This document shows, one piece after another, positions 46,801-53,439 of a stretch of DNA of 64,000 bases. Under the pieces are notes generated by a model. The model saw only the letters and a program-made list of their open reading frames with translations, was not told the origin of the DNA and made no database searches. Source of the DNA: Anaerocolumna jejuensis DSM 15929 (GTDB taxonomy: Bacteria > Bacillota > Clostridia > Lachnospirales > Lachnospiraceae); contig NZ_FRAC01000006.1 in NCBI RefSeq assembly GCF_900142215.1, forward strand, positions 583,854 through 647,853, written 5' to 3'. How positions within the stretch are numbered: the first letter of the stretch is position 1; each line of letters begins with the position of its first letter. A program made the position numbers and the translations under genes.

Positions 46801-47109
46801 GCCCTTTATGCTATATTGCTCCAATAATTCAAGGATTTTACTGCTGCTCGCCGTATTGCCAAGACCTTTAAAATTCAGGGCCATTACTTTTTCCGTGGTC
46901 TGAACACCGGTAATGGTCTCTGATTTCTTTGCATCCTTTTTTAATTTTAATAATGCCTGCTGTATATCTTCGGAAGCATCAAACCTTTTATCCACCGGTT
47001 GAGCCTTTTCTTTATTCTTCAGCTTAAAGACAAGTATACCGGCGCACCCGATACTGGCACACAGTATCAGGATAATAATGATAATCCAGTTTTTCCTTTT
47101 TATTTTCAT
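43837..47109 (-). CDS. Four-domain NodB-like protein with one intact deacetylase
   Basis: A 1090-residue membrane-anchored protein (helix about 9-28) with four successive NodB-type folds at about 74-230, 328-515, 577-765 and 857-1086. Only the fourth keeps catalytic motifs: LTFDDWGS (861-868), GHDVGSHTNQH (909-919), RPP (980-982) and VIVMHMSD. The first three have FKGLGN, FRGIGN and FTGISN in place of FDDG and lack the HxxxH, while retaining KGTFF and GH anchors. They look like repeated, inactive copies. It probably deacetylates an N-acetylated glycan outside the membrane, with the dead domains binding the polymer (inference). Confidence 0.85.
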   Translation of the reverse strand: MKIKRKNWIIIIILILCASIGCAGILVFKLKNKEKAQPVDKRFDASEDIQQALLKLKKDAKKSETITGVQTTEKVMALNFKGLGNTASSSKILELLEQYSIKGTFFLPGIQAAEDSAIVKKMVKDGHRVESNTLTGKKNLEKESQKELVTDFCRTNNILKEITGKVPELLMCNSTEYTDNVLQAAYASGNERVVTGTLYLSYQSFKNYEQVLDYVKALDYGTILTVKLDGPLEKDEYSNSKKNEKPAVDKQAGVSTEEQDNSLSQEEKLIQVVGWLLKALSETKAETVFTADINNYKDGDFAKDFQSYREKNKGKLAEVYTRIATDENLLSFSFRGIGNEEKLKEILRFLKENHLKATFFVTGDDLLNYGNEIRIILEQGHQIGNGGLTGKDVTQRGFNEVCFEIYKCDKILKDNYGISTDIFMPVYGKYNDTVREAASALGYKLVSYSKNPITDNTMSLQDIMKYYKNGFKNGDIIFFWLNGHDDLLQAVSGTYKLAEKQNYRFTSVKTLFAKHSIMVVKNSDPAKTSGSKGNANNGKTNSEGNGDSDKAKAMLKQLRAANKGKLAAEVKAVYTTEKALSYTFTGISNTKVLKDVLNKLDKLGAKGTFFVTEEETRKYGNEIKKIADAGHEIEICLNPSKGEDFNTVGMSILSVRNAVEKICGQKPALVRCPYVIDMPKGMREAISSTGCTILWQDVNFVNSAIGKQGTFEEVVSRIYNDGNISAKRGEIVYFRLDYYENPELIGKLLLDFTDRRVNTVAYQEKGKAAAAYQIKPLKELLYSKEVYRYPVAPGSVLADLQNRIYAGHLNNLSEEAVLDTLSKRYIGNPDIVSSALPGFTTEELEGLNKTGTFTKDKVLFLTFDDWGSDKPINQLLYVLQKYNVKGNFFIRTNYLESNPNLLRAIAEDGHDVGSHTNQHLPFADSNTKLDEDDINGEYTSITEKEAAERKLDLQLSYKKLVSVIGDVQINGKSALTTIFRPPTLAMSKRGMETILDTGFSHIVSGDFDPHDYAAKDAKELADKILNGIEDEDGSVRTLQNGSVIVMHMSDDSSTPNNRNDITAEALDMVIPKLLERGYSFARLSRYLTEE

Positions 47110-47126
47110 AAACCACCCCTGTTGTT

Positions 47127-48452
47127 TTATAAGCTCCAGTATGTATAGCCCCTGCTCTCCAGTTCCTGTTTGTCAAACATTCCCTTTATATCTATGATTA
47201 CCTTTTTATCATTTGCCATGTTTTTAAACATCTTGTCAAGGTCATTGACAGTCAGCTTCCTGAATTCCTTATGGGCAACTGCAAAAATCAGGCAATCCGC
47301 CTCTTTTACTTCTTCCAGCTCAACCAGCTTACACAGATAATGGCTTAAGACCTCATTCCTGTCCGCCGCCGGATCGGTAACGGAAATATCAGCCTGATAC
47401 TCCGAAAGCCTGTTTACGATATCCATGACCTTGGTGTTGCGTATATCGGGACAGTTTTCTTTGAAGGTTATCCCCATGACATAAATCTTTGTGTTTTTAA
47501 TCAATTTATCAGCCTGAATCAGCTTTTTGACAGTGACATCAGCCACAAAGCTTCCCATGCCGTCATTAATTCTTCTGCCTGCCGTTATAATCTGGGAATG
47601 GTAGCCAAAGCGTTCTGCCCTGCTGATAAAATAGTAAGGGTCAACGCCAATACAATGGCCTCCCACCAGGCCCGGTGTAAACTTAAGGGCATTCCATTTT
47701 GTTCCCATGGCAGTTAAAACCTCTCCCGTAGAGATGCCCATTCTTTCAAATGCCATGGCTATTTCATTTAAAAATGCTATATTAATATCCCGTTGTGCAT
47801 TTTCTACCAGCTTGGCAGCCTCCGCCACTTTAATACTGCTTGTCTTAAATACACCGGCATCTATTATCATTTCGTATACTCCGGCAATCAGCTCCGTTGT
47901 CTCATAGTCCATGCCGGATACGATCTTTACAATATTGGTTAACCTGTGTTCCTTATCTCCCGGGTTAATCCGTTCAGGCGAATAGCCAATCCTGAAATCC
48001 ACTCCGCAGTGAAGTCCCGAATACTGCTCCAGAACCGGTACGCATATTTCCTCTGTCACTCCGGGATATACGGTAGATTCAAATACTATAATACTTCCCT
48101 GCTTCAGATTTCTTCCGATGATTTCACAGGCATCTGTTATAGGAGTCAAATCAGGTGTTTTATCATCATTAACCGGTGTAGGAACGGCAACAATGATAAA
48201 ATCTGCCTCTTTCAGCTTCGCTTCCTCTGCCGTAAATTCAGCCGGGCAATCTTTCAGCTCTTCCTTTCCAACTTCTCCGGTCGTATCCAGCCCCTTCCGG
48301 TAATCTTCTATTTTCTTTTCATTAATGTCAAAACCAATGGTAGGGATTTTTTTAGAAAAGGCCACTGCAATAGGCATTCCAACATATCCAAGCCCTACAA
48401 CAGCAACCTTAATTGATAAATCATTTATCTTCTCTGTCAGACTTTTTATCAT
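47127..48452 (-). CDS. UDP-N-acetylhexosamine 6-dehydrogenase (UDP-sugar dehydrogenase)
   Basis: A 441-residue enzyme from the ATG at 48452 with GAGGA nine bases upstream, the first gene of the polysaccharide operon. NAD motif VAVVGLGYVGMPIAVAF; catalytic Cys in GLVGGHCIGVDPYY; and FESTVYPGVTEE, GYSPERINPGDKEH and KLVENAQRDINIAF, a pattern of the WbpA/TviB branch acting on UDP-GlcNAc or UDP-GalNAc rather than UDP-glucose (by motif recall). It forms the uronic acid sugar nucleotide, here presumably feeding the PilZ-GT2 synthase. Confidence 0.88.
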   Translation of the reverse strand: MIKSLTEKINDLSIKVAVVGLGYVGMPIAVAFSKKIPTIGFDINEKKIEDYRKGLDTTGEVGKEELKDCPAEFTAEEAKLKEADFIIVAVPTPVNDDKTPDLTPITDACEIIGRNLKQGSIIVFESTVYPGVTEEICVPVLEQYSGLHCGVDFRIGYSPERINPGDKEHRLTNIVKIVSGMDYETTELIAGVYEMIIDAGVFKTSSIKVAEAAKLVENAQRDINIAFLNEIAMAFERMGISTGEVLTAMGTKWNALKFTPGLVGGHCIGVDPYYFISRAERFGYHSQIITAGRRINDGMGSFVADVTVKKLIQADKLIKNTKIYVMGITFKENCPDIRNTKVMDIVNRLSEYQADISVTDPAADRNEVLSHYLCKLVELEEVKEADCLIFAVAHKEFRKLTVNDLDKMFKNMANDKKVIIDIKGMFDKQELESRGYTYWSL

Positions 48453-48513
48453 TTTACACATTCCTCTGCAACATATTTTTCCATACGTCAATAGTACTTT
48501 GTACCTAGCTGTT

Positions 48514-48542
48514 ACTATACAGTATAAATCGTATTTTGTCAA
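48514..48542 (-). promoter_or_regulatory. Promoter of the polysaccharide operon
   Basis: On the minus strand TTGACA (48542-48537) and TATAGT (48519-48514) are separated by 17 bp: a near-consensus sigma-A promoter. It gives a leader of about 55 nt before the ATG at 48452. Confidence 0.85.
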
Positions 48543-48733
48543 TCATTGTAAGGATAGTAATTATTATTATTTATTTTAGATTTTTTTGTCTATTATAGAA
48601 ATAAAACCTCAAGATATCTGTCAATTCATCCTGCTTTAGAATAATAATTATTATTATCTTATTCCAGAACTTATTATAGAGCTGTGCACTGAACATATTC
48701 TAAACAACTGTTAATTTTATGAAATAAATAAGA

Positions 48734-48935
48734 CTGTTGCATCCTGCCTTAAATACAGAAGGAGCAATTTGTTTTCCCTTCACACACCGGCTTCAGGACA
48801 CATCATCAGATCTGCATATGTTAATCGGACAAAAATTGTTCGGTTTACACATATAAATCTGGTAACAGGTCTTTCAGACAGTGCATTACAGAGAAATCAA
48901 ATTGCTCCTTCTGTAAGTTAAGTTATTTGCAGCAG
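48734..48935. repeat. Long imperfect inverted repeat (MITE-like or structured RNA)
   Basis: TACAGAAGGAGCAATTTG (48754-48771) is matched perfectly in reverse complement at 48898-48915. Pairing extends outwards through CTTAA to CTGTTGCA/CTGCTGCA (48734 and 48935). Inside, CAGAT/ATCTG, ATATGT/ACATAT and CGGACAA/TTGTTCG continue the fold. The whole is one long hairpin of about 200 bp without a coding frame. No flanking target-site duplication could be confirmed. Confidence 0.7.
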
Positions 48936-48960
48936 CCTCTTTTATAATTCCCGCTCAATA

Positions 48961-49599
48961 TCAGATATCCCTGAATTCCTTCTCAAAATTCTCCCGTAAT
49001 TTTTTTAATGCCTTTTTCTCGATTCTTGATACATAGGACCTTGAAATCCCAATTTTACTTGCTATTTCACGCTGTGTTACTTCTTCCTGTGCATTAAGGC
49101 CGTAACGCATTTCGATAATCTGCTTTTCCCTTTTACTCAGAACCTTATTGACCAGTTCATAAAGCCTTTTAACATTCCCCTGCAGTTCTATATCTTCTAT
49201 GATATCGGATTCCGAGCTTTCTATGATATCCAAAAGATTAATCTCATGCCCCTCCTTGTCAGAACCAATGGGTTCATAGAGGTACACTTCCTTTGCCTGT
49301 CTTTTTCCGCTTCTTAACATCATAAGCAGTTCATTATCAATACACCTTGAGGCATAGGTGGCTAGCCGTATTCCTTTATCCGGGTCAAAGGTGTCGATTG
49401 CTTTTATCAAACCAATTGTGCCAATGGATATTAAATCATCTATTTCTCTATCCGCCGTATTGTATTTCTTAACAATATGCGCTACCAGGCGGAGATTACG
49501 TTCAATGAGGATATCCCTTGCTTCTTTGCTGCCTTCCATGCATTGGCACAGGATTTCCGTTTCTTCCTTGGCGCTCAGTGGCTTTGGAAAAGATTTCAC
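48961..49599 (-). CDS. sigK: RNA polymerase sporulation sigma factor SigK
   Basis: A 212-residue sigma-70 family protein with a GTG start and GAGGTG nine bases before it. It opens with KSFPKPLSAKEE and has region 2 (ARDILIERNLRLVAHIVKKY, DLISIGTIGLIKAIDTFD) and region 4 (SKREKQIIEMRYGL and an HTH TQREIASKIGISRSYVSRIEKKALKKL). This matches mother-cell SigK. The gene is uninterrupted: no skin-type element splits it, at least in this window. It indicates a spore former. Confidence 0.9.
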   Translation of the reverse strand: MKSFPKPLSAKEETEILCQCMEGSKEARDILIERNLRLVAHIVKKYNTADREIDDLISIGTIGLIKAIDTFDPDKGIRLATYASRCIDNELLMMLRSGKRQAKEVYLYEPIGSDKEGHEINLLDIIESSESDIIEDIELQGNVKRLYELVNKVLSKREKQIIEMRYGLNAQEEVTQREIASKIGISRSYVSRIEKKALKKLRENFEKEFRDI

Positions 49600-49717
49600 T
49601 CTAAAAGCACCTCAACGATTGGGGTTTATTATTAATTTATGCCCTGTGCCTTACTTAAGTGCCTTTCCTAATAAAAGATTTTTGTAATTATTTATTCCTT
49701 ATGCCTTTTCCCCTGAT

Positions 49718-50578
49718 TCAGCCCTTGTACGCTGCCTCTATTTCCGACTTGAAGCTGTCCCAGCCCACTCTGTTGATTGCCCCACGAAAGCGCTCGCCCG
49801 GTCTGGCATGCTTCTCAAAAAATGCCAAAGCCGTATCAGCCACACGAAAGAGCGTTTCTTTATCGCGAATAATTGGTATAAACTGCTCTCCTTTGGCAAT
49901 CATGTTTCCAAAAGTCCCGCCAAAAGTAAGAAGATATCCCGGATTGCCCTTCCAGGCATGAAAGGGACAGACCTTGGCACACCTACCGCAATTGCTGCAT
50001 TTATCCACATCGCGCAAAATTTCGCTGCCGCTCTGTGTTAAAGCGCCTTCCCGGCAGGCCTTAATGCACACACCGCAGAGAGTACAGGCATTGGGAATCC
50101 ATTCAACTGTAAGACCGCCTTTGACACCAAAGTCGTTTTCTTCGGCCTTAAGACAGTTGTTCCTGCAGCCGGTTATTCCTATTTTGAATTTGTGAGGCAG
50201 AACTCTGCCAAAATACCTGTCAGAAACTTCAAGGGCCAGGGCATAGGTGTCAATGCAGCCTGAAGGACAGACCCTGCTGCCCTGGCAGGCCGTGACCGTG
50301 CGGACATGAGGACCGCACACGCTTGTATTTACGCCTCCTGCCTCCAGTTCCTTCTTAACTGCCTCCACATCCTCCAGCTTGATAAAGGGAATTTCCACGC
50401 TCTGGCGGGAGGTAAGGTGCACATGCCCGTCTCCATACTTTTTGCTTATTTCAGAAATTGTTAAAAGCTGTTCTGAACTTAAGTTTCCGCCCACCACCTT
50501 CAGCCGCAGGGAGAAATTGTCCTGTTGTACCTGGCGCATAAATCCTTCATCCTTCAGGGCTTTGTAATTAACTGCCAT
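49718..50578 (-). CDS. Small siroheme sulfite reductase with 4Fe-4S domain
   Basis: A 286-residue protein from the ATG at 50578 with AAAGAGGTGA upstream; a longer in-frame extension is coded inside cysN and has no site. The nitrite/sulfite reductase half-domains include HVHLTSRQSVEIPF and the cluster-siroheme ligands CQGSRVCPSGC and GITGCRNNCLKAEENDFG. A 2[4Fe-4S] insert has CTLCGVCIKACREG and CSNCGRCAKVCP. It is only half the size of CysI and resembles the small clostridial/archaeal types (AsrC-like). It lies one base after cysN and is the last gene of the sulfur operon, so its role is sulfite to sulfide. Confidence 0.88.
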   Translation of the reverse strand: MAVNYKALKDEGFMRQVQQDNFSLRLKVVGGNLSSEQLLTISEISKKYGDGHVHLTSRQSVEIPFIKLEDVEAVKKELEAGGVNTSVCGPHVRTVTACQGSRVCPSGCIDTYALALEVSDRYFGRVLPHKFKIGITGCRNNCLKAEENDFGVKGGLTVEWIPNACTLCGVCIKACREGALTQSGSEILRDVDKCSNCGRCAKVCPFHAWKGNPGYLLTFGGTFGNMIAKGEQFIPIIRDKETLFRVADTALAFFEKHARPGERFRGAINRVGWDSFKSEIEAAYKG

Positions 50579-50579
50579 A

Positions 50580-52217
50580 TCAGTCACCTCTTTCCTGAAA
50601 TTCTGCATTATTTTCATTATTTTCCCATACCGGAATCTTATGGTATTTTCCGAAGGCCGGGGGCTGGCCTGCCTCCAGTTCATTTCCGTATCTGTCAAGG
50701 AGGGGATACCTGGATTCACGTGAGCCAAAGCCTTTAAATATGCCGTTGCGTATATTGGCAACAACGGAATCCGCCGCCAGGTCAAAATCCCCCGGATATT
50801 GATACCCCTCACCATTCAGGGGCAGTTCATCCCCTTTTTCATAGGTGACCGGTGACGGACTGTGCCGCAGAATGGTATGGATATCAGGATGGTAATAAAA
50901 CTGGTCAAAAAGGTTGACTTTCAGTTTCATGGAATCCTCCCTAAGGAAAACATCATCCGGCTTCTGCTCACCGACACTCTCAAGGATACCGCAAGCTGCC
51001 GTAACATGACTCACCCGGTCTATTAAAATCAGTTCCCCCAGGGTTTTGTGTAAACAAAATTCATCCAGCACCGCCTGCTCGGAGAGTACAATCCCGCACC
51101 GGGCAATTTCATTTTTTGAAAGGGAATCGGCAGGAAGCAGCATACCATTGTTTACATCCACCTTATGGCGGATATCCGTGACAATGGCGGGCAGCAGTTT
51201 AGTTCCCAGCTTAACCCAGTACTCCTTGCCGGGAATCAGTTCTTGTTCATCCATCCATAACAGGGTGGCAGAAAAGGAATTTGCAATTTTTAATTCCGCC
51301 TCCCATGCCAGCACACATCCCCTTGAAATATCCACTTCCCTGTCCAGCTGAATGGTTACAGGCTGCCCCAGTTCCCCCTTGTCTACTTCCTTGTTTCCAA
51401 GATGAATTGATTTGACTACCGCAATTTCACCGCTGGGCAGAACAGTAATCCTGTCACCGGTACTGACCCTTCCTGCTTCAATCTGCCCCTGAAAGCCGCG
51501 GAAACTGCGGTCGGGGCGGCAGACCCTCTGTACGGGCATATAAAAACCGGCTTCCGGCAGGCTTCCGGAAATATCCACTGTTTCCAAATGTGCTAAAAGA
51601 GTGCTGCCCTGATACCAGGGCATCTTACCGGAATGCACTGTGACATTGTCTCCCTCGGTGGCGGAAACAGGAATTATAACGGTATCCTGCAGTCCCAGCT
51701 CTGCCTGAAGCCTTCCGATATCTTCTGAAATTGCAGCAAAGGTTTTTTGATTATATTTGATTAAATCCATTTTGTTTACAGCAAATACAAAATACCGGAT
51801 ACCCATCAGTGCACAGATGCGGGCATGACGGCGGGTCTGCTTCAGAACTCCCAGGGAAGCATCCACTAAAATCACCGCCAGGTCGGCAAAGGAAGCCCCT
51901 ACTGCCATATTCCGGGTATACTCCTCATGGCCGGGAGTATCCGCTACAATAAAGCTCCGCTGTTCGGTGGTAAAATAACGGTACGCCACATCTATTGTGA
52001 TTCCCTGCTCACGTTCGGCCATCAATCCGTCCAGCAGCAGGGAATAATCAATTGCTCCGCCACGGCTCCCGACCTGACTGTCCAGCAGCAGTGCCTGTTC
52101 CTGGTCGGCATACAAAAGCTTGGAATCGTATAAAATATGACCGATCAGCGTGGATTTTCCATCGTCCACACTGCCGCAGGTGATAAACTTTAATAACCCG
52201 TTTTCTGCATTGCTCAT
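50580..52217 (-). CDS. cysN: Sulfate adenylyltransferase large subunit (GTPase) CysN
   Basis: A 545-residue EF-Tu-like GTPase that activates ATP sulfurylase. G motifs are GSVDDGKST (G1), DTPGHEEYT (G3) and NKMD (G4). The GTPase domain spans about 1-220; beta-barrel domains follow. An extra C-terminal part of about 100 residues lies beyond the barrels, starting near KLKVNLFDQFYYHPD. This is not an APS kinase domain; it lacks a P-loop. The start codon touches the cysD stop codon. Confidence 0.93.
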   Translation of the reverse strand: MSNAENGLLKFITCGSVDDGKSTLIGHILYDSKLLYADQEQALLLDSQVGSRGGAIDYSLLLDGLMAEREQGITIDVAYRYFTTEQRSFIVADTPGHEEYTRNMAVGASFADLAVILVDASLGVLKQTRRHARICALMGIRYFVFAVNKMDLIKYNQKTFAAISEDIGRLQAELGLQDTVIIPVSATEGDNVTVHSGKMPWYQGSTLLAHLETVDISGSLPEAGFYMPVQRVCRPDRSFRGFQGQIEAGRVSTGDRITVLPSGEIAVVKSIHLGNKEVDKGELGQPVTIQLDREVDISRGCVLAWEAELKIANSFSATLLWMDEQELIPGKEYWVKLGTKLLPAIVTDIRHKVDVNNGMLLPADSLSKNEIARCGIVLSEQAVLDEFCLHKTLGELILIDRVSHVTAACGILESVGEQKPDDVFLREDSMKLKVNLFDQFYYHPDIHTILRHSPSPVTYEKGDELPLNGEGYQYPGDFDLAADSVVANIRNGIFKGFGSRESRYPLLDRYGNELEAGQPPAFGKYHKIPVWENNENNAEFQERGD

Positions 52218-53122
52218 TAAAAGTATCCCTCCCGTTTCCGCCGTTCCATACTTCCTGCCGCTTCCTTATCAATTACCCTGCTGGTACGCTCCGAGGTCAC
52301 GGCGGAAAGTGTCTCGGCTATCACCTCATCCAGGGTATCTGCCTCCGACTCCACTCCGCCGGTCAGAGGATAGCAGCCCAGGGTACGGAAGCGGATTTTC
52401 TTAAGCTCCGGAGTCTCCCCCGGCTCCAGGTGCATCCTGTCATCATCCACCATAATAATATTATCGTCCCGGTATACCACCGGGCGTTCAGCGGCAAAAT
52501 ACAGGGGGACAATGTCTATATTTTCCCGGCGGATATATTGCCAGATATCTTTTTCCGTCCAGTTGGAAATAGGGAACACCCTCATACTTTCACCCTTGTT
52601 CATCCGGGTGTTGTATAGCTTCCACATTTCCGGCCGTTGGTTTTTGGGGTCCCATGCGTGATGTTCATTCCGGAAGGAAAAAATCCTCTCTTTTGCACGG
52701 GATTTCTCCTCATCACGCCGCCCTCCTCCAAAGGCTGCCGTAAATTGGTATTTCGTCAGTGCTTCTTTCAGGGCCTGTGTTTTCATAATGTCGGTGTAGG
52801 CCGCACCGTAATCAAAGGGATTAACCCCCCTGGCAATGGCATCTTCATTGCGGCAGACCAGCATCTGAATCCCCAGCTCTTTTGCCTTTCTGTCCCGGAA
52901 TTCAATCATTTCACGAAACTTCCAGCTTGTATCGATATGCAGAAAAGGAAAGGGTGGTTTTTCGGGGTAAAAAGCCTTCATGGCCAGATGGAGCATGACG
53001 GATGAATCCTTTCCAATGGAATACAGCATGACCGGACGCTCGCACTCGGCGGCTACTTCCCGGAAAATGTAGATGGCCTCAGCCTCCAGTTTATCTAAAT
53101 GTGTTAGTGGCATATGCTTCAC
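52217..53122 (-). CDS. cysD: Sulfate adenylyltransferase small subunit CysD
   Basis: A 301-residue ATP sulfurylase subunit of the PP-loop family, forming APS from sulfate and ATP with CysN. PP motif YSIGKDSSVML (about residues 36-46). Further conserved blocks are PPFPFLHIDTSWKFREMIEFRD, FGGGRRDEEKSRAKERIFSFRN and FPISNWTEKDIWQYI. The ORF begins three bases after aprB and overlaps cysN by one base, so the operon is tightly coupled. Confidence 0.95.
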   Translation of the reverse strand: MKHMPLTHLDKLEAEAIYIFREVAAECERPVMLYSIGKDSSVMLHLAMKAFYPEKPPFPFLHIDTSWKFREMIEFRDRKAKELGIQMLVCRNEDAIARGVNPFDYGAAYTDIMKTQALKEALTKYQFTAAFGGGRRDEEKSRAKERIFSFRNEHHAWDPKNQRPEMWKLYNTRMNKGESMRVFPISNWTEKDIWQYIRRENIDIVPLYFAAERPVVYRDDNIIMVDDDRMHLEPGETPELKKIRFRTLGCYPLTGGVESEADTLDEVIAETLSAVTSERTSRVIDKEAAGSMERRKREGYF

Positions 53123-53124
53123 TC

Positions 53125-53439
53125 CTAATATTTATTTGCATCACGGCTGTCTAAGGTAATGATTTGTTTTTCTCCGTCAGGCATCGTGATTATCCAATGC
53201 AGCAGGGTATTTTCCCTGCGGACAGTAAGTCTTCCCCCCAGGCCTCCCGCATCCTCTCCCAGGAACATGGCAATTGCCTGCACCGGGCATTCCTTGACAC
53301 AGGAGGCACAGCCCCAGCAACGCTCTGCATGGGAAATGAATGCCTTACCGGTATCCCCCAGCCTTATCAGGGTGCCCGGACAGATTTGCGCGCACTGACC
53401 GCATCCAATACAAATCTCCTTGGAAATCTCAATGCTCAT
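53125..53439 (-). CDS. aprB: Adenylyl-sulfate reductase beta subunit-like ferredoxin (AprB-like)
   Basis: A 104-residue protein with two 4Fe-4S motifs: CIGCGQCAQICP (about 12-23) and CWGCASCVKECP (about 42-53). The C-terminal part LTVRRENTLLHWIITMPDG resembles the AprB tail that wraps AprA. The start overlaps the aprA stop by 11 bases. It carries electrons to the AprA flavin. Confidence 0.88.
   Translation of the reverse strand: MSIEISKEICIGCGQCAQICPGTLIRLGDTGKAFISHAERCWGCASCVKECPVQAIAMFLGEDAGGLGGRLTVRRENTLLHWIITMPDGEKQIITLDSRDANKY

Larger units (their letters stand above)
48453..48960. other. 508-bp leader region of the polysaccharide operon
   Basis: No gene was found. The region holds a strong promoter (48514-48542), an AT palindrome AATAATAATTATTATT near 48645, and the long inverted-repeat element described separately. 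On the minus strand it lies between sigK and the first operon gene. Confidence 0.6.

Noticed and set aside
47946..48416. 156-codon plus-strand ORF
   Set aside because: Antisense to the dehydrogenase; no known family.
48734..48935. Insertion sequence
   Set aside because: No transposase frame, and no target-site duplication could be confirmed, so only a MITE-like label is possible.
50580..52217. CysN-CysC fusion
   Set aside because: The C-terminal extension has no APS-kinase P-loop.
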